DNA of 31,148 nt from Ruminococcaceae bacterium UBA6416 (lineage in GTDB: Bacteria > Bacillota > Clostridia > Oscillospirales > Acutalibacteraceae): assembly GCA_002438505.1 (NCBI GenBank), contig DJPI01000072.1, forward strand, positions 1 to 31,148, written 5' to 3'. Made by a program: the position numbers and the translations under genes. The notes beneath the pieces are model-generated. The model saw only the letters and a list, made by a program, of their open reading frames with translations. It did no database searches and was not told the origin of the DNA. Below, in pieces: positions 8,070 to 16,406 of the stretch; positions within the stretch are counted from its first letter, which is position 1; every line of letters starts with the position of its first letter.

Positions 8070-8489
8070 ATGAAAAAAACGATTGCGGTTGTTCTTGTTA
8101 TGGCTATTGCTGTCGGTGCATTTTTTGCGGGACGTGAGATTGGAAGGTACAAGCCGGGTTATGACCTTGAAAAAAGCGCTGTCTATTCCGATGAGGATAT
8201 TCTAAAATGCGCAAAGCTTGCCGAAAAGGATTTTCGTTCAGGAGAGGTTAAGTGTTATCCGGTGAAGATATATTACAGCGATAAATGGCTTGATTACGCA
8301 GAGTCATTCCTTGACCAGATTGACGGGGTTGACAAGGCTCAAAACATACTTGTGATAAAGGCCGATTATCTGACCGGAAAGGAAACTCAGTCCCAAGAGC
8401 CGTACTCATATTTTGACGGCTGGAGCTTCATCTTTTACAGAAAAGACGCAAACAGTCCCTGGGTGCTTTACAGTCAGGGATACGCATAA
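8070..8489 (+). CDS. Small exported or membrane-anchored protein of unknown function
   Basis: A 139-residue protein with a short basic start and a hydrophobic helix (residues 5-20, IAVVLVMAIAVGAFFAG), probably an uncleaved anchor or signal peptide, then a mixed alpha/beta domain of about 110 residues (ILKCAKLAEKDF, IYYSDKWLDYAESF, ILVIKADYL, ending SPWVLYSQGYA). The last part resembles small clostridial lipoprotein-like DUF4829 domains, but there is no lipobox cysteine and I would not name it. ATG 8070 follows a GAGAGGTG ribosome site. It lies 17 bp after the SanA-like gene, so a joint envelope role is inferred from context only. Confidence 0.75.
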   Translation: MKKTIAVVLVMAIAVGAFFAGREIGRYKPGYDLEKSAVYSDEDILKCAKLAEKDFRSGEVKCYPVKIYYSDKWLDYAESFLDQIDGVDKAQNILVIKADYLTGKETQSQEPYSYFDGWSFIFYRKDANSPWVLYSQGYA

Positions 8490-8503
8490 AAAGCAAAAAT
8501 TTT

Positions 8504-8540
8504 AATGTCCGGCGAACCGAAAGGTCATGCCGGACATTTT
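8504..8540. terminator. Bidirectional intrinsic terminator
   Basis: A perfect 10-bp stem AATGTCCGGC (8504-8513) with GCCGGACATT (8529-8538) is followed by T's on the plus strand and, four bases away, on the minus strand. It lies between the convergent small exported gene and sigG and can serve both. Confidence 0.85.
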
Positions 8541-8543
8541 AAG

Positions 8544-9326
8544 CTATATAAAAATTTTTCTGTGGCTTTTAATTTTGTCAAGAGCGCCTTTTTCAAGCCG
8601 GGAAACCTGTGCTTGAGAGATTCCAATTTCCTTTGCAACCTCCGTTTGCGTCAGTCCCTGCATGAATCGCAGAGAGAGGATGTTCTTTTCCCGTTCCGGA
8701 AGGTCGCGTATGGCTTTTTTAAGAAGTATTTCATCAATCCAGTTGACGTCCGTGTTGCTGTCTCCAATCTGATCCATAACATATATTGTGTCGCCTGCAT
8801 CATAGTATACCGGTTCATAAAGTGAGACCGGTTCAACAACGGCTTCAAGTGCAAGAACAACGGCCTCTCTTTTGATGCCCATTTCCTTTGCAATTTCTTC
8901 GGCGGTCGGTTCCCTCTGTGTCTCGTTTTGAAGCCTTTCTCTGACCTGCATTGCGTGGTACGCCGTGTCGCGGATGGAACGCGAAACGCGAACGGGGGCA
9001 TTGTCGCGCAAGTAACGTCTGATCTCTCCAATGATCATTGGCACGCCATAGGTTGAAAATCGAATATTAAGCGATACGTCAAAGCGATCAATGGCTTTTA
9101 TGAGTCCAATGCAGCCGACCTGAAAAAGATCGTCCGGGTTTTCGCCCCTGTTTGAAAAGCGCTGAATGACGCTCAGAACAAGGCGCAGGTTTCCGTTGAT
9201 GAGCTTTTCCCGTGCTTCTTTGTCTCCGGCGTGGCTTTTGATTAAAAGCTCGGTTTTCTCTTTCTCGGAGAGTACCTTGAGCTTTGATGTGTCAATTCCG
9301 CAGATCTCAACCTTGTTGAAATGCAA
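8544..9326 (-). CDS. sigG: RNA polymerase sporulation sigma factor sigma-G
   Basis: Late forespore sigma factor of the sigma-70 family. The N-terminus NKVEICGIDTSKL is the hallmark of sigma-G. Region 2 (NGNLRLVLSVIQRFSNRGE, DDLFQVGCIGL, FSTYGVPMIIGEIRRYLRDN), region 3 and the region 4 helix-turn-helix (LTQTEVAKEIGISQAQVSRLEKG) are complete. I place the start at TTG 9326: GGGGGAAG lies 6 bp upstream and the resulting 260 residues start like known sigma-G (MxxNKVEIC). The open frame continues 16 codons further. In most Firmicutes sigG sits beside sigE and spoIIGA; here it stands alone between a convergent membrane gene and a divergent beta-galactosidase. It marks the host as a spore former by lineage. 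Confidence 0.93.
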   Translation of the reverse strand: MHFNKVEICGIDTSKLKVLSEKEKTELLIKSHAGDKEAREKLINGNLRLVLSVIQRFSNRGENPDDLFQVGCIGLIKAIDRFDVSLNIRFSTYGVPMIIGEIRRYLRDNAPVRVSRSIRDTAYHAMQVRERLQNETQREPTAEEIAKEMGIKREAVVLALEAVVEPVSLYEPVYYDAGDTIYVMDQIGDSNTDVNWIDEILLKKAIRDLPEREKNILSLRFMQGLTQTEVAKEIGISQAQVSRLEKGALDKIKSHRKIFI

Positions 9327-9397
9327 GTCTCTTCCCCCAATGCGACCTTTTGATATCATTCTGATTATTGCCAAAAGAGCGCGGAATATATCATGGT

Positions 9398-9431
9398 ATT
9401 ATTTGCAAAATAATTTAATATGTGTTATGAT
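9398..9431 (+). promoter_or_regulatory. Promoter and candidate operator of the beta-galactosidase
   Basis: TTGCAA (9403-9408), 17 bp, TATGAT (9426-9431). A 7-bp perfect inverted repeat, ATTATTT-GCA-AAATAAT (9398-9414), covers the -35 box, where a bound protein would block polymerase. It lies in the 138-bp divergent gap with sigG. A clear sigma-F or sigma-G promoter for sigG was not found there. Confidence 0.65.
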
Positions 9432-9464
9432 GATTACATAATCTTTCATAAGGGGTAAAAAAAG

Positions 9465-12400
9465 ATGAAATATCAGATTAAAAAGCTTGAAGCGAACAAC
9501 TTTGACGTTTTTGAAATCGGAAAGCTTCCGCCAAGGAGCTATTTCATTCCTTATACCGACCGCACCGTGCTCCAAAAGCAGAGCGTTCTTTCCGAGCGCT
9601 ACTCAAGCGATATGGTCACGGTGCTTTCGGATGACAACTGGGGATTTAAGTATTTTGAACAGCTTTCACGTTTGCCTGCGTGGATTGATACCGATAAGAT
9701 GAGCTTTGACACCGTTTGTGTTCCCTCAACGTGGCAGAGAACAGGCTATGAAAATCCGCAGTATCTCAATACGCGTTATCCGTTTCCGATGACACTTCCG
9801 TTTGTTCCCGAGGAGATGTCAGCCGGTGTTTATGTCAAGCACTTTAACCTGAAGGATGAAACCGCGCACACATTCATCACGTTCCTCGGCGTTTGCTCAT
9901 CGCTGACGCTTTATGTTAACGGAAAATTTGTCGGCTACAGTGAGGGCAGTCACAATATGGCAGAATTCTGTCTTGATGATGTTGCAGAGAAGGGTACAAA
10001 CGAGCTTCTTGCAATCGTCACAAAGTGGTCGAACGGAACCTACCTTGAATGTCAGGATATGTTCCGCGAGAACGGTATTTTCCGCGATGTATACATCACC
10101 GAGTATCCCGAATGCTATATCCGCGATTATCACGTCAAAACCGAAAGACAGCCGGACGGAAAATATGACCTTGAGCTTTCCCTTCTTCTTGAAGGAAAGC
10201 GCGATAACGCTTTTATTGAAGCCGAGCTTTCAAAAAACGGAAATGTCATTGTTTCTCAGACTCACTCGGCAGGGGACGAGGCCGCATTCCTTTTTGCCAA
10301 TCTTAATGTTTTGCAGTGGAATGCCGAACAGCCGGAGCTTTATGACCTTTATGTTACTCTTAAATCAAAAGGCCAGAAGCCGATGGTTATTCACGAAAGA
10401 ATCGGCTTTAAAACCGTTGAAATCAAAAAAGAGCTTTTCCTTTTCAATGATGCACCGATAAAATTCAAGGGCGTCAATCATCATGATACAAATGAAAATA
10501 CCGGTTACGTCATGACGGGCGAGGATCTGCTTCGTGATGTTACTCTCATGAAAAAGTTTAACGTCAACGCGGTCAGAACGTCTCATTATCCGCCCGACCC
10601 GATGTTCCTCTCTCTTTGCGATGAATACGGACTTTATGTGATTGACGAGGCGGACATTGAAACCCACGGAACACAGTTTGACCTTGACCTCAAGCCGACT
10701 CTTAAGCCCAATGTCATCAGTAACGATAAAAAGTGGCTTTCACGCTTTGAGGACAGGGTTCTGAGAATGTTTGAGCGCGACAAAAATCACCCTTCAATAA
10801 CAATGTGGAGCCTCGGCAACGAGTCCGGCGGCTGGAAAAACCAGGATAAGTGTTATAAGCTTTTGAAAGAGCGCTCGGATATACCGGTTCATTATGAAGC
10901 TGCAATCAGAACTCCGCGCGGCTCATATGACGTGATTTCGGAAATGTATCAGCATCCGCTTCTCATCAAGCGCATTGCCGAGCATAGCTTGGGACCGCGT
11001 TATAAAAACAAGCCATATTTCCTTTGCGAATATTGCCACGCAATGGGTGTCGGCCCCGGCGCACTTGAGGATTATTGGCAGCTTATCTATAAAAACGACC
11101 AGCTCATGGGCGGCTGCATCTGGGAATGGGCGGATCATAGTGTTTATGACAAAAACGCAAAGTATAAATACACATATGGCGGCGACCACGGCGAAAAATA
11201 TCACGATGGAAACTTCTGCGTTGACGGCCTCTTCTATCCGGACAGACGGCCGCACACCGGCGCTTTTGAGATGAAGGAGGTCTATCGCCCGATAAGAAGT
11301 GAGTTTTTGAGCGACAACCTTTATTCATTCACAAACACGAACCGTTTTCTTAACGCTAATGTTTATGACGTTTCCTATGAGCTTCTCTGCAACGGAAAGG
11401 TTGTTGACTCGGGTTCACTTTCGCTTGATATTGAACCGAGGAGTGTTAGAAGCTATGTCATAGCACACAAGATGACCGATAAGCTTCATGATTGGTACAT
11501 AAATTTTGTCTACCGCCAAAAGAACGGCGCGCTTGTTGCAAAAGAACAGCTCACTCTCTTTGAAGTCCTGCGCCGCCCGGATATTGCCGAAAACGGGAGT
11601 GTTGCATACACCAAAAAGGGCGGCAGCATTCTTGTTGCTTTTGAAGGCGGCATTGCTGCGTTCGATAAAAAGACCGGTGCTCTTTACAGCTATAAAATCG
11701 ACTCAAAAGAAATGCTTGCCGACAATTTCGGCTTTGTTCCGAATCTTTACCGCGCTCCTCATGATAACGATGTCCGCAAGGACAAATCATGGCGCAAAAA
11801 CGGCCTTGACCGCCTCAGAGTAGCCGGAGCGAAGCTTGCTTCCTGCAAGAACGAGAAGGGCGTTGTGAAAATCAAGAGTGAAGCCCGGCTTGAAAATGCG
11901 GGAAAAAAGGTTTTTGAATTTGAGCTGAAATATGAAATCTATCCAAACGGAGCAATGCGTGTTAAAACGGAAATTGAGCGTCCATTTCTTTCGGCACTCA
12001 AAAGGATGTCTCTTCCGCGCTTCGGTCTTAGTCTCTGCCTTGACAAATCGCTTCAGAACGTCCGCTATTACGGACTTGGCGAGCTTGAAAACCTTCCGGA
12101 TTTCAAGGCGCAGTCGAGCATGGGCATCTATGAATCAACCGTTGGAAAAATGTTTGAATATTACATCAAACCTCAGGAAAACGGTGAGCATATGAACGCA
12201 CGCTTTCTTGAGCTTTCTGACGGTGAGGGTAGGGGAATCAGAATTTCAAACGGAAAAGCTCCGTTCTCCTTCACCGTCAGACCGTATTCTGACAAGTCGC
12301 TGAGAAGCGCAAAGCACATTGAAAACCTTAAAAACGAAAATAAGGTTTTCCTTAATGTTGACGGCTTTGTCAGAGGTACCGGAACGGCGAGCTGCGGACC

Positions 12401-12482
12401 GGACGTCCTTTCGCAATATGAGCTTTATATCAAAGACGAGCTTGAGTTTGATTTTTGGCTCAGTCCAAAAAAAACTCAATAA
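9465..12482 (+). CDS. Beta-galactosidase, glycoside hydrolase family 2 (LacZ type)
   Basis: Hydrolyses terminal beta-galactosides such as lactose. At 1005 residues it has the full five-domain LacZ layout: sugar-binding domain (VPSTWQRTGYENPQYLNTRYPFP near 87-109, RENGIFRDVY at 201-210), immunoglobulin-like domain, TIM barrel (KFKGVNHHDTNENTG, RTSHYPPDP at 371-379), acid/base Glu453 in WSLGNESG and nucleophile Glu522 in CEYCHAMG, then the C-terminal beta-galactosidase small-chain domain (from about 720). No signal peptide, so it is cytosolic and needs an importer, not present here. ATG 9465 follows AGGGG. It is monocistronic, with its own promoter and a terminator behind. Activity on lactose itself is inferred from the family. 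Confidence 0.94.
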   Translation: MKYQIKKLEANNFDVFEIGKLPPRSYFIPYTDRTVLQKQSVLSERYSSDMVTVLSDDNWGFKYFEQLSRLPAWIDTDKMSFDTVCVPSTWQRTGYENPQYLNTRYPFPMTLPFVPEEMSAGVYVKHFNLKDETAHTFITFLGVCSSLTLYVNGKFVGYSEGSHNMAEFCLDDVAEKGTNELLAIVTKWSNGTYLECQDMFRENGIFRDVYITEYPECYIRDYHVKTERQPDGKYDLELSLLLEGKRDNAFIEAELSKNGNVIVSQTHSAGDEAAFLFANLNVLQWNAEQPELYDLYVTLKSKGQKPMVIHERIGFKTVEIKKELFLFNDAPIKFKGVNHHDTNENTGYVMTGEDLLRDVTLMKKFNVNAVRTSHYPPDPMFLSLCDEYGLYVIDEADIETHGTQFDLDLKPTLKPNVISNDKKWLSRFEDRVLRMFERDKNHPSITMWSLGNESGGWKNQDKCYKLLKERSDIPVHYEAAIRTPRGSYDVISEMYQHPLLIKRIAEHSLGPRYKNKPYFLCEYCHAMGVGPGALEDYWQLIYKNDQLMGGCIWEWADHSVYDKNAKYKYTYGGDHGEKYHDGNFCVDGLFYPDRRPHTGAFEMKEVYRPIRSEFLSDNLYSFTNTNRFLNANVYDVSYELLCNGKVVDSGSLSLDIEPRSVRSYVIAHKMTDKLHDWYINFVYRQKNGALVAKEQLTLFEVLRRPDIAENGSVAYTKKGGSILVAFEGGIAAFDKKTGALYSYKIDSKEMLADNFGFVPNLYRAPHDNDVRKDKSWRKNGLDRLRVAGAKLASCKNEKGVVKIKSEARLENAGKKVFEFELKYEIYPNGAMRVKTEIERPFLSALKRMSLPRFGLSLCLDKSLQNVRYYGLGELENLPDFKAQSSMGIYESTVGKMFEYYIKPQENGEHMNARFLELSDGEGRGIRISNGKAPFSFTVRPYSDKSLRSAKHIENLKNENKVFLNVDGFVRGTGTASCGPDVLSQYELYIKDELEFDFWLSPKKTQ

Positions 12483-12526
12483 TTTGGCTATTTGCACAAA
12501 AATATTGCTTTAATTTATAACATCGG

Positions 12527-12558
12527 GCGGACGGTTTTTCTTGAAACCGTCCGCTTTT
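12527..12558 (+). terminator. Intrinsic terminator after the beta-galactosidase
   Basis: An 11-bp stem GCGGACGGTTT (12527-12537) pairs with AAACCGTCCGC (12544-12554), then TTTT. The loop and right arm overlap the -35 element of the next promoter. Confidence 0.9.
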
Positions 12559-12614
12559 GTGTGTTATAATTTGGAATGGTACAGTAGGCTTTGTTTCAAG
12601 CTTTGCTGTGAAAC
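12541..12614 (+). promoter_or_regulatory. Promoter and candidate operator of the iol operon
   Basis: TTGAAA (12541-12546), 18 bp, TATAAT (12565-12570). Downstream in the leader is GTTTCA (12593-12598), 10 bp, TGAAAC (12609-12614), a perfect 6-bp inverted repeat that could bind a repressor such as a LacI- or DeoR-type Iol regulator. No such regulator gene is adjacent. Confidence 0.6.
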
Positions 12615-12638
12615 TATGTTAAACGGAGGAATTCCATA

Positions 12639-13652
12639 ATGAAACAGTTAAACATCGGCATCATCGGTGCCGGAAGAATCGGTAAGGTTCACATGAAGTC
12701 AATTACATACAATGTTCCCGGCGCAAAGGTTCTCGGAATTACGGATGTCTATAAAGATGCACTTCCGGCTCTTGCCGCCGAATACGGCATTGAAAAGATA
12801 TATGACAGCTATAAGGAGATGCTCGCCGACCCGGAAATTGACGCGGTTCTTGTTTGCTCTTCAACCGATACTCATGCGGACATTTCCATTGAAGCGGCAA
12901 AAGCCGGAAAGCACATTTTCTGCGAAAAGCCCGTTGACCTCACCCCGGAAAAAGTTCTTGCCGTTATTGATGCGGTCAAAAAAGCCGGTGTAAAGCTTCA
13001 GGTTGGTTTCAACCGCCGTTTTGATCATAACTTCTCTCACATTCGTGAGCTTATCAACGAGGGTAAAATCGGAAAGCTTGAGCTTGTCAAAATCACTTCA
13101 CGCGACCCCGAGCCTCCGTCAGCGGAGTATGCCGCTGTTTCGGGCGGAATTTTCCTTGATATGACCATCCATGACTTTGATATGGCTTGCTTCATTGCCG
13201 GAAGCGAGGTTGAGGAGGTTTATGTCAACGCAACCTGCCTTGTTGATCCCGCAATCGGAGAAGCCGGTGACGTTGACACCGCTATCGTTTCACTCAAGTT
13301 TAAAAACGGCGCAATCGGCGTCATTGATAACTCACGCCGTGCCGCATACGGTTATGACCAGAGGGTTGAGGCATTCGGTTCGCTCGGCGCTGCCATTGCC
13401 GCAAACGATACCCCGACCAATGTTACACTTATGACCGCTGACGGCGTTATGACCGATAAGCCGCTTTATTTCTTCCTTGAAAGATATATGCAGTCCTTCC
13501 GCGATGAAATGATTCAGTTTGTTGATGCCGTTCAGAACGATAAGCCGACCCCGACCACCGGCGAGGACGGCCTTGCCGCCATTCTTATTGCTCTTGCTGC
13601 CAAGAAGTCCGTTAAAGAAGGCAGACCGGTCAAAATTTCTGAAATTATGTGA
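12639..13652 (+). CDS. iolG: Inositol 2-dehydrogenase (Gfo/Idh/MocA family)
   Basis: NAD-dependent oxidation of myo-inositol to scyllo-inosose, the first step of inositol catabolism. The 337-residue protein has an N-terminal Rossmann fold (IGIIGAGRIGKVHMKSI, residues 6-22), the catalytic-lysine motif EKPVD near residue 95 and the downstream DMTIHDFDMACF near 172 with the conserved Asp and His. ATG 12639 follows CGGAGGA. The family includes dehydrogenases for many sugars and for scyllo-inositol; the assignment to myo-inositol rests on the neighbours iolB, iolD and iolE. An 87-bp gap with a strong hairpin separates it from iolB. Confidence 0.9.
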   Translation: MKQLNIGIIGAGRIGKVHMKSITYNVPGAKVLGITDVYKDALPALAAEYGIEKIYDSYKEMLADPEIDAVLVCSSTDTHADISIEAAKAGKHIFCEKPVDLTPEKVLAVIDAVKKAGVKLQVGFNRRFDHNFSHIRELINEGKIGKLELVKITSRDPEPPSAEYAAVSGGIFLDMTIHDFDMACFIAGSEVEEVYVNATCLVDPAIGEAGDVDTAIVSLKFKNGAIGVIDNSRRAAYGYDQRVEAFGSLGAAIAANDTPTNVTLMTADGVMTDKPLYFFLERYMQSFRDEMIQFVDAVQNDKPTPTTGEDGLAAILIALAAKKSVKEGRPVKISEIM

Positions 13653-13658
13653 TTTACC

Positions 13659-13692
13659 GAATGCCCGGTGTCCTTTTTGGACACCGGCATTC
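13659..13692 (+). promoter_or_regulatory. Strong intercistronic hairpin between iolG and iolB
   Basis: GAATGCC and GGTGTCC arms (13659-13673, one bulged C) pair with 13679-13692 across a five-T loop. No T-run follows, so it is not a standard terminator. It may stabilise the upstream iolG message or set differential expression within the operon. A second small hairpin (CGGCGCG/GCGCCG, about 13702-13720) lies just before iolB. Confidence 0.6.
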
Positions 13693-13739
13693 AATAAGAA
13701 ACGGCGCGTTTGATGCGCCGGGAAAGGTATGGTTTTATT

Positions 13740-14543
13740 ATGCATATCAGAGGACCTAAGGAATTCCCTTACGGATATACAGCAATTTCAACAATGGAAA
13801 ATAAAGAGCAGCATTCGCTCATGGATTTCGGCGTTCTGCGCATGAAAGAGGGCGACGTTTTTTTCGAAAATCAGCATCTTGAGCGCGCCTATCTGCTTGT
13901 GAGCGGAAAAGCAAAGCTTTCCTTTGACGGAAAGGAGGTTGTTGTTGAACGCGCAAACTGTTTTGATTTTGAGCCGTGGGTGCTTCATGTTGCAAACGAT
14001 GTTAAAATCACAATCACAGCTTTGGGTGAAAGTGAGTGGTGCGTTCACAGAACGACCAATGAAAGAGTTTTCCCCTCAAGGCTTTACACTCCCGAGGAAT
14101 GCGCGAGCGAAAACAGGGGAGCCGGAACAATGCGCGAGGCTTCAACAAGAATTGTTAGAACCGTTTTTGATTATTCAAACGCACCTTATTCAAATCTTGT
14201 TCTCGGCGAGGTCATCGGTTTTCCGGGAAAATGGAGCAGCTATCCGCCGCACAATCATCCCCAGCCTGAAATTTACTATTATAAATTCAATCCCGAAAAC
14301 GGTTACGGCTTTGCCGAACTTAACGAAACTGTCTATAAGACCCACAACAATTCCACCGTTTTCATTGTTAACGAGGAAACTCATCCGCAGACAACGGCTC
14401 CCGGCTACGCAATGTGGTATCTTTGGGTTATCCGCCACCTTGACGGCAATCCGTATATCACGCCGTATTTCATTCCCGAGTACCGCTGGGTGACCGACCC
14501 GGAAAACCAAAAGAAAATGTGGCCGCCGATGAAAGGAGAATGA
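13740..14543 (+). CDS. iolB: 5-deoxy-glucuronate isomerase
   Basis: Converts 5-deoxy-D-glucuronate to 5-dehydro-2-deoxy-D-gluconate, the fourth step of myo-inositol breakdown. The 267-residue protein is a bicupin; the C-terminal cupin shows the metal-site stretch PPHNHPQPEIYYYKF near residue 169 and a later His in ETHPQT. The family ending EYRWVTDPEN is present. ATG 13740 (MHIRGPKEFPYGY) is the family-like start; upstream in-frame TTG and ATG codons lie within a hairpin and add residues not typical of IolB. Ribosome site GGAAAGG is rather far (12 bp). Nearly overlaps iolD, 5 bp away. Confidence 0.92.
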   Translation: MHIRGPKEFPYGYTAISTMENKEQHSLMDFGVLRMKEGDVFFENQHLERAYLLVSGKAKLSFDGKEVVVERANCFDFEPWVLHVANDVKITITALGESEWCVHRTTNERVFPSRLYTPEECASENRGAGTMREASTRIVRTVFDYSNAPYSNLVLGEVIGFPGKWSSYPPHNHPQPEIYYYKFNPENGYGFAELNETVYKTHNNSTVFIVNEETHPQTTAPGYAMWYLWVIRHLDGNPYITPYFIPEYRWVTDPENQKKMWPPMKGE

Positions 14544-14548
14544 ACAAA

Positions 14549-16390
14549 ATGAAGCTCACAATGGCGCAAGCTCTTGTTAAGTTCCTTGATAATCAGTATG
14601 TCTCCTTTGACGGAAAGGAAACAAAATTCGTTAAAGGTGTTTTCGGAATCTTCGGCCACGGCTGCGTTGTCGGAATCGGTCAGGCTCTTGAACAGGGCGG
14701 ACATTCGCTGACGTATTACCAGGGTCATAACGAGCAGGGCATGGCTCACGCCGCAATCGCTTTTGCAAAGCAGAAAAAAAGGCGTGAAATTATTGCCTGC
14801 ACATCTTCGATAGGTCCCGGTGCACTCAATATGGTTACTGCCTGCGGAACCGCAACGGCGAACAGGATTCCGCTTCTTGTTCTTCCCGGCGATACCTTTG
14901 CCTGCCGTCAGCCCGACCCCGTTTTGCAGCAGATTGAACAGCCGACCTCGGTCGGAATCACGGCGAATGATGCCTTCAAGCCTGTTTGCAAATATTTTGA
15001 CAGAATCAACCGCCCGGAGCAGCTCATGACCGCCTGCATCAACGCAATGCGCGTTCTTACTGACCCGGCGGACACCGGAGCTGTCTGTATTGCAATGCCG
15101 CAGGACGTTGAGGCCGAAGCCTTTGATTATCCGGAGCATTTCCTCAAAAAGCGCGTCTGGTATATGGACAGACGAATTCCCTCCGAGCGCGAAACCGCTG
15201 CTGCAGCAGAAATGATAAAAAGCGCCAAAAAGCCGATGATGATTGTCGGCGGCGGCGTGACATACAGCGAAAGCTATAAATCCGCTCTTGCCTTTGCGGA
15301 AAAATTCAACATTCCCATTGGCGAAACACAGGCCGGAAAGGGTCAGATTTCGTGGAACCACCCGCTCAACATGGGCGGAGTCGGCGTTACCGGAACAGGC
15401 TCTGCCAACGCAATCGCAAAGCAGACCGACCTCGTCATTGCCGTTGGAACAAGGCTCACCGATTTCACAACCTGTTCAAAATGGGGCTTCCAGAATCCGG
15501 ACGTTAAAATGCTTTCAATCAACGTCTGCTCCTTTGACGCTTTCAAAATGGACAGCGTTGCGGTTCTTGGCGATGCAAAAGAATCCCTTGACAGAATTTC
15601 GGAAAAGCTTGACGGCTATCAGTCCTCATGGACTGATGAATACAAAAAAGCTCAGGCTGAATTCTTTAAAGAGATTGACCGCTGCTTCAGCGTTAAGCTT
15701 GAAAACGGATTTTCACAGACCCGTGCGCTTGGCATAATTAATGAAAAAGCGGAAAATGATGCAATCGCTCTTGCCTCGGCCGGTTCACTTCCCGGCTGTA
15801 TGCAGAGACTTTGGAAGTCCAAGGGTGAATACACATATCACGTTGAGTACGGCTTCTCCTGCATGGGCTATGAAATCTGCGGTGCCCTCGGTGCAAAGCT
15901 TGCCTGCCCGGACAAAGAGGTTTACACAATGGTCGGTGACGGCTCCTTCCTCATGCTCCACAGTGAGCTTTACACCGCCGTTCAGGAAAAGGCAAAAATC
16001 AACGTCATGCTCTTTGATAACAGCGGCTGGGGCTGCATCGAAAACCTCCAGAATAACCAGGGAACGGAAACCTACGGAACGCGCTTCACAAGAAGAACCG
16101 CGACCGGCCTTGACGGCGAGGTTATTGTTACCGATTACGCAAAAATTGCAGAAGGCTATGGCTGCAAGGCGTATCGCGTGACGAACGAGGAAGAGCTTTA
16201 TGCTGCTTTGGATGACTCAAAAAGGCAGACTGTTCCCTGCCTTTTTGACATCAAGGTTGCCCATAAGTCCATGTCGGACGGCTATGATTCCTGGTGGAGA
16301 GTCGGCGTTGCCGAGGTTTCAACCAGCAAGACCGTTCAAAAGGCTTATGAAGATATGAAAGAAAACATTGAAAAAGCAAGACTCTATTAA
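14549..16390 (+). CDS. iolD: 3D-(3,5/4)-trihydroxycyclohexane-1,2-dione hydrolase
   Basis: Thiamine-diphosphate enzyme that opens the inositol-derived ring to 5-deoxy-glucuronate. The 613-residue protein has the three-domain layout of acetolactate-synthase relatives: a Pyr domain with the cofactor-activating Glu62 in GHNEQGMAHA, a central domain, and a PP domain with the diphosphate motif GDGSF through FDNSGWGCIENLQ near residues 462-490. I use ATG 14549 (MKLTMAQALVKFL, as in other IolD), 10 bp after AAAGGAG. The ATG at 14540 overlaps the iolB stop but sits only 1 bp from the same ribosome site. iolE follows 16 bp downstream. Confidence 0.94.
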   Translation: MKLTMAQALVKFLDNQYVSFDGKETKFVKGVFGIFGHGCVVGIGQALEQGGHSLTYYQGHNEQGMAHAAIAFAKQKKRREIIACTSSIGPGALNMVTACGTATANRIPLLVLPGDTFACRQPDPVLQQIEQPTSVGITANDAFKPVCKYFDRINRPEQLMTACINAMRVLTDPADTGAVCIAMPQDVEAEAFDYPEHFLKKRVWYMDRRIPSERETAAAAEMIKSAKKPMMIVGGGVTYSESYKSALAFAEKFNIPIGETQAGKGQISWNHPLNMGGVGVTGTGSANAIAKQTDLVIAVGTRLTDFTTCSKWGFQNPDVKMLSINVCSFDAFKMDSVAVLGDAKESLDRISEKLDGYQSSWTDEYKKAQAEFFKEIDRCFSVKLENGFSQTRALGIINEKAENDAIALASAGSLPGCMQRLWKSKGEYTYHVEYGFSCMGYEICGALGAKLACPDKEVYTMVGDGSFLMLHSELYTAVQEKAKINVMLFDNSGWGCIENLQNNQGTETYGTRFTRRTATGLDGEVIVTDYAKIAEGYGCKAYRVTNEEELYAALDDSKRQTVPCLFDIKVAHKSMSDGYDSWWRVGVAEVSTSKTVQKAYEDMKENIEKARLY

Positions 16391-16406
16391 TCAAAAGGAG
16401 AAAAAT

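Noticed and set aside
9327..9464. CATATTA on the minus strand as a sigma-G -10 box for sigG
   Set aside because: No acceptable -35 element is found at 15-18 bp upstream, and the match overlaps the beta-galactosidase promoter.
13710..13739. Longer iolB starting at TTG 13710 or ATG 13713
   Set aside because: These codons lie in a GC hairpin, lack a ribosome site, and the added residues are not part of IolB proteins.
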